DNA from: Niveibacterium terrae
GTDB lineage: Bacteria > Pseudomonadota > Gammaproteobacteria > Burkholderiales > Rhodocyclaceae
NCBI RefSeq assembly: GCF_048213115.1
Contig: NZ_CP172404.1
Span: forward strand, 1,922,001 to 1,986,000
Direction of reading: 5' to 3'
DNA: 64,000 nucleotides
The translations under genes were made by a program, and so were the position numbers. Each line of letters starts with the position of its first letter. Position 1 is the first letter of the stretch. The notes below the pieces were generated by a model. That model made no database searches. It saw only the letters and a program-made list of their open reading frames with translations, and was not told the origin of the DNA. Shown one piece after another: positions 56,808 to 64,000 of the stretch.

Positions 56808-59800
56808 GCATTACGCTGCTGGCGTTGCGCAGGCCGCGCTTCACCTTGCTGGCCATGCTCGGTCTCGTGCTCGCGGGGCTCTGGTTGGCGTTGGACTTTC
56901 CCTCGACCGAAGAGCCGCAGATCACCATCCGCACGGCTACAGTGCTGACTTTCCTGCCCGGCGCCAGCGCCGAGCGCATCGAGCAGCTGGTGGCCCGACC
57001 GACCGAAGAGAGCGTGCTCGGCATGCCCGAGGTCAAGCGCGTGAAGACCACGGTGCGCCCGGGGTTTGCGTTCTCCTATGTCGAGCTGGGCACTTCGGTG
57101 ACGCCGGCGCAGCTGCCGGCCGTGTGGCAGCGCCTGCGCACACGGATGAGCGATCTGCGCTCCTCCCTGCCTGAGGGCGCTACCGGTCCGATCGTCGATG
57201 ACGAGTTCGGCCGCGTCGCTGTGCTGACGATGGGGCTCACCGGTCAAGCTTACACGGCAGGCGAGATTCGCGAACAGGCGCGCCGGATCCGCGACGAGCT
57301 CAATCGCCTGAATGGGGTGGAGCGAGTGTCGCTGCATGGCATCCGCGACGAACAGGTGCAGATCGTGCTGGACGTCCCGGCCCTCAACGCCAGGGGCCTG
57401 AGCCCTGCCGTGATCGCGCAGGCCGTCGCTCGCCGCAACATCATCGCAGCGGCTGGTGCGATGGAAATTGGCGGCGCCGAGATCGCCCTGAACGTGAGCG
57501 GAGACGTGGGAAGCCCCGAGCAACTGCGCAGTACGCCAATCGCCCTGCCCGGCGGAGGCAGCGTGCCGCTCGGGCTCCTCGCGCGCATCGAGCGCGTGAC
57601 GCAGGATCCGCCGCTGACCGGTGCATTCGTGGACGGCGCGCAGGCTGCCGTGATCGCGATCTCGATGGACCCCGGCCTCAACGTCGTCAGTTTTGCCGGG
57701 CGCCTGCGTGACAAGGTGAAGGCGCTTGAGAACACCCTGCCGGCCGGCATGAAGCTGGAGCCCATCACCGATCAGGCGCAGATCGTGACCCGGCAGCTCG
57801 ACCAGGTCGGCCATGTGTTTGTCGAGACCACCGTCATCGTGATGGGCGTGGTCGTGCTGTTCCTCGGTTTGCGGACCGGTCTGATCGTCGGTGCGATCGT
57901 GCCCACCACCGTGCTCGGCTCGCTGGCTGTGATGAGACTGCTGGGGATAGACCTGCACATCATCTCGGTGGGTGCGATCATCATCGCGCTGGGCCTGTTT
58001 GTCGACAACGCGATCGTCGTGGCCGAAGACATGGAGCGACGCCTCGCTCTGGGCGCTTCGCGCGAAGAGGCCGCGGCGCAGGCGGGCCGTACGATGTTCG
58101 TGCCGCTGCTGGTCTCGTCGCTCGCGATCATCCTCACCTTCATGCCTGTCGTGCTCAGCAGCACCGAGACCGGTGAGTACCTGCGCAGCATGGGCATCGT
58201 GATGGCCATCGCGCTGCTGCTCTCGCTGCTGCTGGCCGTGACGATCACACCTATCCTCTGCCAGCGTTTCGCGGTGCATCACACCGAACTCAGTCGCACG
58301 GCGCGCGCGGTCGAAGCGCTCACCGGCTGGTACCGCGGGCGCGTGCGCTGGGTGCTGAGCCACAAGGCGATCTATGTCGGCTGCATGTTCGTGCTGCTGT
58401 GCCTGGCTGGTTGGCTGTTCTTCACCGTGCCATCCGAGCTGATGCCTGCATCGGAGCGCAAGCAGCTGCAGATCGCCATCGAGCTCGCGCCCGATGCCAG
58501 CACGACGCACACACTGGCGAGAAGCGAGGAGATCAGCCGGGCCTTGGCCGACCGCAAGACCTTTCCGGAAATCGCCAGCCATGCACTCTACATGGGCGAT
58601 GGCGGGCCGCGCTTCATCCTCGCGCTCAACCCGCCCACCCCTGCGGCACACCGGGCCTATGCCGTGCTGACGCTCGCGCCGAATGCCACCCACGCTGCCG
58701 CGATTGCGCATCTGCGCAGCGCGCTGGGCGAGCGCTTTCCCGATGTGCGCTTTGAGCCCAAGCGCTTCTCGATGGGTTCCTCCGATTCAGGTCTTGCCGT
58801 ATTCCGACTGAGCAGCAGCGATGACGCGAGCCTCCGCGCTGCGGCCGCAAAGCTGCAGGCCGCGCTGGACGCGGCGTTGCGAGCGCACGCCGGCAGCAGC
58901 GACCTGAACAGCGATGCCGAACGCGCGGTGCAGCAGCTGGACGTGCAGGTCGATCAGGTGAAGGCCCGCGCGGCCGGCGTGAGCAGTGCCGATGTCGCAC
59001 AGAGCCTGAACCTGCTGCTTGCCGGCAGCACCATCAGCCAGTACCGCGAAGGCGATACGGTGTTGCCGGTGCTGCTGCGCGGACCGGGTGAGCTGAGAGG
59101 GCGCATCGAGCAGTTGGCGGCGCTGCCGATCCAGAAAGCGGACGGCAATGGCAGTGTGCCGCTCGGCCAGCTTGCCACGCTGCAACTGGTGGCCCAGCCT
59201 TCGGTGATTCAGCGCTACAACCAGGAGCGCACCATTACCCTCAACGCGATGCACAGCGCTCTGACCGCGCAAGGCATTGCCGCGCTGGCCAAGCCCGCCA
59301 TCGACAAGATCGAGGCCGCAGGACTGGTCAGGGTCGAGCTCGGCGGAGAGATCGAAGAGGGCGCCAGCGCCAACTCCGCGATCATCCAGCTTCTGCCCGC
59401 CTGCCTGATCGCGATGTTCCTGGTCTTCGTCTGGCAGTTCGAGAGCCTGCGCAAGAGCCTGATCGTGCTGGCCAGCATTCCGTTCGTCATCATCGGCTCG
59501 GCTCTGGCACTCAAGCTCAGCGGCACCACGCTGAGCTTTGTCGGCACGCTGGGTCTGCTGGCGCTGGCCGGCATCATCGTCAACAACGCGGTGCTGCTGC
59601 TCGATGCCATCGAAGAAGCTCGCGCCAGCGGTCTGCCCGCCGCACAGGCGATCGAAGATGCGGCCGCCAAACGCCTTCGCCCGATCGTGATGACCAAGCT
59701 GGTCTGCATCACCGGCCTGGTTCCGCTCCTGCTGTTCGGTGGCGTCGTGTGGACCAGCCTTGCCGTCGTGATGATGGGCGGCCTGGCGCTCGGCACCCTG

Positions 59801-59866
59801 ATCACGCTGGGCCTGATCCCCGCGCTGTATGCCGCCGCTTACCGTGTGCCTTCACCCGCAAACTGA
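56804..59866 (+). CDS. RND family efflux pump, inner membrane subunit
   Basis: 1020 residues, the usual size. It has the 12-helix RND layout with two large periplasmic loops. Conserved elements: N-terminal helix (RRPRFTLLAMLGLVLAGLWLALDFPSTEEPQI), helix 4 motif GLFVDNAIVVAEDMERRLALG with the proton-relay Asp, and in the second half GIIVNNAVLLLDAIEEA. The opening differs from AcrB and fits the HAE1/multidrug or organic-compound branch better than the metal CzcA branch. It exports substrates from the inner membrane or periplasm using the proton gradient. Its start overlaps the adaptor gene (ATGA). Confidence 0.93.
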   Translation: MSITLLALRRPRFTLLAMLGLVLAGLWLALDFPSTEEPQITIRTATVLTFLPGASAERIEQLVARPTEESVLGMPEVKRVKTTVRPGFAFSYVELGTSVTPAQLPAVWQRLRTRMSDLRSSLPEGATGPIVDDEFGRVAVLTMGLTGQAYTAGEIREQARRIRDELNRLNGVERVSLHGIRDEQVQIVLDVPALNARGLSPAVIAQAVARRNIIAAAGAMEIGGAEIALNVSGDVGSPEQLRSTPIALPGGGSVPLGLLARIERVTQDPPLTGAFVDGAQAAVIAISMDPGLNVVSFAGRLRDKVKALENTLPAGMKLEPITDQAQIVTRQLDQVGHVFVETTVIVMGVVVLFLGLRTGLIVGAIVPTTVLGSLAVMRLLGIDLHIISVGAIIIALGLFVDNAIVVAEDMERRLALGASREEAAAQAGRTMFVPLLVSSLAIILTFMPVVLSSTETGEYLRSMGIVMAIALLLSLLLAVTITPILCQRFAVHHTELSRTARAVEALTGWYRGRVRWVLSHKAIYVGCMFVLLCLAGWLFFTVPSELMPASERKQLQIAIELAPDASTTHTLARSEEISRALADRKTFPEIASHALYMGDGGPRFILALNPPTPAAHRAYAVLTLAPNATHAAAIAHLRSALGERFPDVRFEPKRFSMGSSDSGLAVFRLSSSDDASLRAAAAKLQAALDAALRAHAGSSDLNSDAERAVQQLDVQVDQVKARAAGVSSADVAQSLNLLLAGSTISQYREGDTVLPVLLRGPGELRGRIEQLAALPIQKADGNGSVPLGQLATLQLVAQPSVIQRYNQERTITLNAMHSALTAQGIAALAKPAIDKIEAAGLVRVELGGEIEEGASANSAIIQLLPACLIAMFLVFVWQFESLRKSLIVLASIPFVIIGSALALKLSGTTLSFVGTLGLLALAGIIVNNAVLLLDAIEEARASGLPAAQAIEDAAAKRLRPIVMTKLVCITGLVPLLLFGGVVWTSLAVVMMGGLALGTLITLGLIPALYAAAYRVPSPAN

Positions 59867-59877
59867 GAAAGACAAGC

Positions 59878-61332
59878 ATGCTCGACCAGACTCTCTCCCG
59901 CATGGCCTCGTCCGTGGTGCTGTGCACGGTCCTCTTTGCGGTGGCTGGCTGCGCCAGCGTGACGCCGGCCAGCGCCATTGCCGATGCGTCTGCCCGCCAC
60001 CAGCCCAGGCATCTGCTCAGCCCCGCCGCGAGCGATGCGGGCCTGCGCCTCGGCGCGCCCAGCCGCGAATGGTGGCGTGAGCTGAACGACCCGCAGCTCG
60101 ACGCGCTCGTTCAGCGCGCGATGGCAAGCAATCATGATCGCCTCGCCGCGCTGGCCGCGGTGCGGGAGGCGCGGGTCCTGGCCGGTGCGGCGGAGCGGGC
60201 CGGTTTGCCGCAGGGCAGCCTGAACGCGGGTGCGCAGAGCGTACGTCCCTCGATCGCTGAAGCCGACCCTTACAAGCAGGGGCTGCCGCGGGCACCGGAG
60301 CAACGCCTTGCCAACATCGACCAGCGGGTGTCCTGGGAGATTGACCTGTTCGGTCGCATCGGCACCGCCGCTGCCGTGGCCGAGCGAGAGGCCGACGCCA
60401 CCGAGGCGGACGCCCATGCCTGTGCCGCGCTGTTGCAGGCCGAGGTCGTGCGCCGCTATGTGCTGCTGCGCCTCAATCAGATCAATGCCCGCCGGCTCGG
60501 CTCGGAGCTGGCTCTGCTGCGTCAGCGCCAGAGCCTGCTCGATGCGCGCGTGCAGGCGGGTGTGACCGACCGGCGGGAGGCCATCGCCGGACTGGCCGAT
60601 CTGGCGGGCGCCGAAGCGGAACAAGCGGCGACGGGGGCCGCGATCGAGCGCGAGCGAGCGGCGCTCGCCGTGCTCGCCGGCCGCTCGCCGACCCGGAGCA
60701 ATCCGGGCTGGGAGGCACTGCTCGCTCCGGCAGATCTGCCCGCCGTGCCCGTCGACGCACAGCTCGCCCAGCCCGATGACCTGCTTGCCAACCGTCCGGA
60801 TGTGGTCCGCGCCGACGCACTGCTGCGCGCCGCGATGGGCGGCACGGTGCTGGCCGAGCGCGCTCATCTGCCGCACCTGAACCTGAACCTGAGCGCCGGA
60901 CTCAATGCGGCTTTCGGCAGCCTTGGTCAGGTGGGAGCACTGCGCTATGCCGTCGGTCCCGCCCTGCAGTGGGACTGGCTCGATGGCGGACGCAAGCGCC
61001 TGCGCGCGGAAGCCGCCCGGGCCGGACAGGAACGGGTATGGCATCAGTTCGAACAGACCGTGCTGAGGGCTCTGGAAGACAGCGAGAACAGCCTGCGCGA
61101 CTGGATTGCCGCCCAGGCCGCGCTGCGCGCCGCGCAAGAGGCCGAGAGCGCTTCGCGCCGCACGTCCGGCTACACGGCAGCCCGTGTCGCCGCGGGGATG
61201 GAAGCACCGGGTGCCGCCCTCGATACCCGCTTGGCCCACAGCCGCCAGCAGCGCAGCCTTGGCGTCCGCCAGGCAGAAGCCCTGCAAGCCTTTGCGCAAG
61301 TGCAGCTGTCCCTTGCCGCATGGAAGCCTTAG
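59878..61332 (+). CDS. Outer membrane efflux lipoprotein (TolC/NodT family)
   Basis: 484 residues. A lipoprotein signal ends at a lipobox AVAGC (about Cys23). Two OEP repeats are visible: WWRELNDPQLDALVQRAMASNHD and, later, ADLPAVPVDAQLAQPDDLLANRPDVVRADALLRAAM, the NodT hallmark with NRPDV. Long helical coiled-coil segments lie between. The protein forms the outer-membrane exit duct of the pump. The start is 12 bases after the pump stop. A small hairpin sits over the stop codon. Confidence 0.92.
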   Translation: MLDQTLSRMASSVVLCTVLFAVAGCASVTPASAIADASARHQPRHLLSPAASDAGLRLGAPSREWWRELNDPQLDALVQRAMASNHDRLAALAAVREARVLAGAAERAGLPQGSLNAGAQSVRPSIAEADPYKQGLPRAPEQRLANIDQRVSWEIDLFGRIGTAAAVAEREADATEADAHACAALLQAEVVRRYVLLRLNQINARRLGSELALLRQRQSLLDARVQAGVTDRREAIAGLADLAGAEAEQAATGAAIERERAALAVLAGRSPTRSNPGWEALLAPADLPAVPVDAQLAQPDDLLANRPDVVRADALLRAAMGGTVLAERAHLPHLNLNLSAGLNAAFGSLGQVGALRYAVGPALQWDWLDGGRKRLRAEAARAGQERVWHQFEQTVLRALEDSENSLRDWIAAQAALRAAQEAESASRRTSGYTAARVAAGMEAPGAALDTRLAHSRQQRSLGVRQAEALQAFAQVQLSLAAWKP

Positions 61333-61338
61333 GCTTCC
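61322..61338 (+). terminator. Hairpin over the stop of the outer-membrane factor
   Basis: GGAAGCC-TTA-GGCTTCC is a perfect 7-bp stem containing the TAG stop. No T-run follows, so it could be a processing or stability element rather than a true terminator. Confidence 0.35.
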
Positions 61339-61377
61339 CCTGTGCTGGGCCGTACCCGATGGCATGGCCTGAGTTCC

Positions 61378-61413
61378 GCCGCAGATCACGTGGAGGAACG
61401 CGGATCAAAAGCG
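61378..61413 (+). repeat. 36-bp direct repeat, right copy (flanks efflux cassette)
   Basis: 31 of 36 positions match the left copy at 54351-54386, in the same orientation. It lies 46 bases after the last efflux gene. Confidence 0.7.
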
Positions 61414-61633
61414 CCTTCGGTGTTCGTTGTCTTGGCGATGGAGGCGGGGCCTTCACCTCGCGGCGCTGCGTTGCCAGAGAGAAATCAAAACCGGTCGCAA
61501 GCAGAACCGCAGAGAGAAGCCTCAGGAGCAAGGTCGGCTTATGGTTCCGCCTCGGCAGGCGTCGGCTGCGAAGCTACGGATTGGGTGAGCGAGAGGCCTG
61601 ACTTGGGGGCGTTCAAAAAATGCTATCGCTTTG
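61414..61633. other. Spacer between efflux cassette and insertion sequence
   Basis: 220 bases without a convincing gene. Open frames here are shadows without ribosome binding sites. The sequence ends with a poly-A patch (CAAAAAATGC) just left of the insertion sequence. Confidence 0.5.
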
Positions 61634-61657
61634 GCTATGTCCCCAAGTCGTGTTGCA
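61634..61657. repeat. Left inverted repeat of the insertion sequence
   Basis: The terminal repeat includes the transposase stop codon (61635-61637). Confidence 0.75.
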
Positions 61658-62615
61658 ACCCTCGGCCGAGCGCCTCGTCGAGGCAGCGTTGCGGGGTGAT
61701 CGCGTCGCCGTAGCGTTCGAGCATGCGGCGCCAGCCCAGATAGTTGTCCAGGTAGCGCGTGGCCACGCCATGAAAGCGCGACATCCAGCTCTGGAGGCGG
61801 CCGTGATAGGCGCTGACGTTCTGGATGTGATACGCGCCGCCCCCGCTGCGTCGCCCGGGCGGCTCCCGCACCGCGACATGCGTGAGCTGTGCCGCGCGGG
61901 CGAAACCGGCATAGACGGCTGCGTCATCGGTGCACAGCAGCACATCGGCATCTACCAGCGGTTTCAACCGTTCGGCGAGCTGCGCCGCATCGAGCCTGTC
62001 CAGTTTGAAGTCCGCCGTATGCCCCGAGCGGTCCCGGACCACCAGCACCGGAATCGGCGCGGCGTCCGACTCCGGCGCCTTGCCCCGCCCGCCACGCTGG
62101 CGCGCCGGGCGCGGGATGTGCCGCTGCCCCTTGAAGGATTCGCGAAAGAAGGTTTCACCCGCCTCGACGATCCCGGCTTCATGCGCATCGCGGTGTTCGG
62201 CGATCAGCGCCAGGAAGCGATGCCGCCAGAGGAAGGACGTGTTCTTGCTGAGGCCGCAGAACTGGGCGGCGGCGCGCACGGACAGACCGTCGATCAAGGC
62301 CTGGGCGTAAGCGTTCCATTGGTCCGGGTGTTGAAGCCGCGCCAGCGTGGAACCCGTCAGCGCCGTGCAGGTTCGCTGGCAGCATTGGCAGCGGTAGCGC
62401 GCCAGGCCGCGCGTGAATCCCCACGGCCTGAGATTGCCCGCCTCGGCATGGCAGTGGGGACAGTCGGGCAGATCCGGAAGCTCGGGCAAGGCCGCCAGCG
62501 AACTCGCGCCGAGCGGGCTTGTGGGGAGGGCGAGCGTCCGGAACAGGCACTGCCTCTGGCGGGGCGTCAGCTCGCAGGCCCGCTTGAGCCAGTGACGAAA
62601 GGCTTGGGCATCCAT
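61635..62615 (-). CDS. IS1595-family transposase
   Basis: 326 residues from the ATG at 62615. An N-terminal zinc ribbon (CPHCHAEAGNLRPW, then YRCQCCQRTCTAL) is typical of the IS1595/ISXO2 group. The DDE domain follows: VEAGETFFRESFKG, VLLCTDDAAVYAGFA and, late, IQNVSAYHGRLQSWMSRFHGVATRYLDNYLGWRRMLE, the signature of the ISXO2-like transposase family. No frameshift or stop is seen, so the enzyme may be active. Residue counts are close to full length. Confidence 0.9.
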   Translation of the reverse strand: MDAQAFRHWLKRACELTPRQRQCLFRTLALPTSPLGASSLAALPELPDLPDCPHCHAEAGNLRPWGFTRGLARYRCQCCQRTCTALTGSTLARLQHPDQWNAYAQALIDGLSVRAAAQFCGLSKNTSFLWRHRFLALIAEHRDAHEAGIVEAGETFFRESFKGQRHIPRPARQRGGRGKAPESDAAPIPVLVVRDRSGHTADFKLDRLDAAQLAERLKPLVDADVLLCTDDAAVYAGFARAAQLTHVAVREPPGRRSGGGAYHIQNVSAYHGRLQSWMSRFHGVATRYLDNYLGWRRMLERYGDAITPQRCLDEALGRGLQHDLGT

Positions 62616-62659
62616 GATCCGACTCCGTGTCCGGTGGATGCCTTCAGCATAGCCCGCAC

Positions 62660-62683
62660 TGCAACACATTTTTGGGACAGAGC
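62660..62683. repeat. Right inverted repeat of the insertion sequence
   Basis: Complementary to the left repeat (GTGTTGCA and TGTCCC cores conserved). Confidence 0.75.
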
Positions 62684-63464
62684 ATTCGCCTGGACTTTTG
62701 GCTCGGCCCGGTTTGCATGCCGGGCCGGCTCCAACAGCGCGAAGCAGTGCTTCGTGAAACCCCGTTGAAGCCCATGGCTCTGCGTGAGGATGACTTTCTG
62801 CGGGTTTGTGCCAAAAAGGCATTTTCACGCGAGGCCGCGGCGGGGCGGGCACGGCAAGGTCTAGGCAGGCGTCTTGGCGCCGTGAAGTCCAAGACCGCCC
62901 AGCCGATTCTGTAACGACACAGCACGCGGGGGAATCCTGGCCCTCGCGCCCCCTTGGCGGCCAGAGTGAGGGGGCTTTGCCGGTAGCGGCTCCTCCGCCC
63001 TAAGGGTGCGCCGTCCGCAGCGCCTGTGCCAAGGCGGACTTCATCTGGAATGAGCGGATTCTCCCCTCCCGCCACGCTCTGCCGCCGCCGCTCGCGGTGC
63101 CGGGCTTGCTCGATCTGCTGACCTGAGAGGCTGGGGCTTGGCTCTGCCCAAGCCGGGGTTATTGCACTTTCAACCCCTGCTTCGCTGCCCGTTCGTGAAT
63201 TGCTGGTGCAGCATTGAAAACAAAGGGGAAGCAGAAAATCTGCCCCGGGTTTTCAGGTGGCAAGCCGCGGGCTGTCTGTAGGATCGGGCAATTTAAAAAC
63301 CGTATTGATATACCTGATTCTTCAGGCCACAGCATAAAAAGCATGCTGTGGCGCCGCTCCTTGCTCACCGGTCGGGTGGGGGAGACGGCCCCTCTGATTC
63401 ATCGGTCGAAGGGGGCGGAAATCCCTGCCGATCTTTGCAATTCGACTACCGAGGGAATATACGC
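62684..63464. other. Intergenic region between insertion sequence and alcohol dehydrogenase
   Basis: About 780 bases with no convincing gene. It holds several hairpins: GGCCCGG...CCGGGCC (about 62705-62727), GGCTTGG-ctctgc-CCAAGCC (63135-63154) and a perfect 10-bp palindrome (63326-63352). The right part, from about 63160, is more AT-rich and probably contains the dehydrogenase promoter and leader. Short open frames here lack ribosome binding sites. Confidence 0.5.
63326..63352 (+). promoter_or_regulatory. Perfect inverted repeat upstream of the alcohol dehydrogenase
   Basis: GCCACAGCAT and ATGCTGTGGC are exact complements separated by 7 bases (AAAAAGC). It lies about 110 bases before the dehydrogenase start and has no T-run, so an operator or leader hairpin is as likely as a terminator. 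Confidence 0.4.
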
Positions 63465-64000
63465 ATGGACAACTTTACACTCTTCAATCCGACCCGGATC
63501 GAATTCGGCACAGGTAAGGAGCAGGCGATTGGCCAGCATCTGGCGGATCACGGCATCAAGCGCGTGCTGCTCTGCTATGGCAGTGACCGCATCAAACGCG
63601 ATGGTCTGTTCGATGTCATCGCCAAGAGCCTGGGCGAGAAGGGCGTCGAGATCGTCGAATGTGGTGGCATTGTCAGCAACCCGGTCATCGCCAAGGTTCG
63701 CGAAGCGATCGCTCAGGCGCGCGATCATTGCGTCGAGGCCATCCTCGCCGTGGGTGGGGGCTCGGTGCTCGACACCGCCAAGGCGACCGCCGCGGGCGTC
63801 CGCTACGATGGCGATGTGTGGGAACTCTTCACCGGCAAGGCAACTATCAGCTCGGCTCTGCCTGTCTTTGCGATCATGACGCTGGCCGCTTCGGGCAGCG
63901 AGATGAACAATTTTGCCGTCGTCACGAACGAAGAGACCCGGGAAAAGCTCTTCATCGGTTCGCCCGATCTGTTCCCGAAAGTTTCAATCGTCAATCCGGA
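63465..64000 (+). CDS. Iron-containing alcohol dehydrogenase, N-terminal part
   Basis: The first 178 residues are visible; the gene runs off the window. The start ATG follows GAGGGAAT. The sequence opens MDNFTLFNPTRIEFG, has the group-III dehydrogenase motif AILAVGGGSVLDTAKATAAG (near residue 100) and IMTLAASGSEMNNFAVVTN. This matches the YqhD/butanol dehydrogenase branch, NADPH-dependent aldehyde reductases that bind zinc or iron; the metal-binding histidines lie beyond the window. Upstream palindromes may regulate it. Confidence 0.9.
   Translation, partial: MDNFTLFNPTRIEFGTGKEQAIGQHLADHGIKRVLLCYGSDRIKRDGLFDVIAKSLGEKGVEIVECGGIVSNPVIAKVREAIAQARDHCVEAILAVGGGSVLDTAKATAAGVRYDGDVWELFTGKATISSALPVFAIMTLAASGSEMNNFAVVTNEETREKLFIGSPDLFPKVSIVNP

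Larger units (their letters stand above)
61634..62683 (-). mobile_element. IS1595-family insertion sequence, about 1050 bp
   Basis: Terminal inverted repeats of 24 bp are visible: GCTATGTCCC...GTGTTGCA at 61634-61657 and its complement at 62660-62683 (TGCAACAC...GGGACAGAGC), with 19 of 24 positions matching. One transposase gene fills the element. The expected 8-bp target duplication is not found at these borders, which suggests an old copy or a later rearrangement. Confidence 0.85.

Noticed and set aside
61322..61338. Strong terminator after the efflux operon
   Set aside because: The hairpin is perfect but lacks a T-run, so it is listed only as a low-confidence element.

Overview
The window is about 64 kb of GC-rich, densely coding bacterial chromosome. 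Gene content points to a betaproteobacterium, most likely Rhodocyclales: a divergent bamD/rluD pair followed by pgeF, a PhaR-type regulator and rimO, a PEP-CTERM protein, recBCD, and an hpnE-type squalene enzyme. The taxonomic call is inferred from gene families and order; there is no rRNA here to test it.

Layout. 1-8.5 kb is housekeeping: the end of an M3 oligopeptidase, an M61 peptidase, bamD, rluD-pgeF, a short PhaR-like regulator, and rimO overlapping a D-2-hydroxyacid dehydrogenase. 8.6-9.3 kb holds six tRNA genes as two successive Ala-Glu-Asp blocks with a clear sigma-70 promoter and a terminator. 9.3-11.4 kb is gene-poor and less GC-rich, with a REP-like hairpin element and one PEP-CTERM protein gene behind a candidate sigma-54 promoter. 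11.4-15.5 kb carries small genes plus a radical-SAM/DUF4130 DNA-repair-type pair with a LexA (SOS) box directly in front of it. 15.5-20.1 kb holds a periplasmic binding protein overlapping a sensor kinase, then an aldehyde dehydrogenase. 20.3-25.2 kb is a same-strand series: FapA-like protein, DUF2946-like protein, TonB receptor and TlpA-like thioredoxin. 25.3-31.1 kb has dusC, hpnE-NUDIX, a HDOD/receiver/GGDEF protein with degenerate signalling residues, and a 5'-nucleotidase. 31.1-38.1 kb has an orphan GH13 enzyme, a Dyp peroxidase, a phospholipase-A2-like lipoprotein operon, two unknown proteins, a LysE remnant and a small outer-membrane barrel. 38.4-40.7 kb is a GGDEF-EAL protein.

41-50.8 kb is recC-recB-recD followed by a PhoU-like gene, all joined by 4-base ATGA overlaps. 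50.8-54.3 kb holds an aromatic/aspartate aminotransferase and an OPT oligopeptide transporter. 54.4-61.4 kb is a complete tripartite RND efflux cassette (AraC regulator, adaptor, pump, outer-membrane factor) bracketed by two imperfect 36-bp direct repeats. An IS1595-family insertion sequence with 24-bp inverted repeats follows at 61.6-62.7 kb. The window ends inside an iron-containing alcohol dehydrogenase.

No phage, CRISPR array or recognised defence island is present. The less familiar material is the SOS-linked radical-SAM pair, the recBCD-phoU fusion operon, the binding-protein/kinase pair, the DUF2946-TonB-thioredoxin series, the degenerate HDOD protein and the repeat-bounded efflux cassette.
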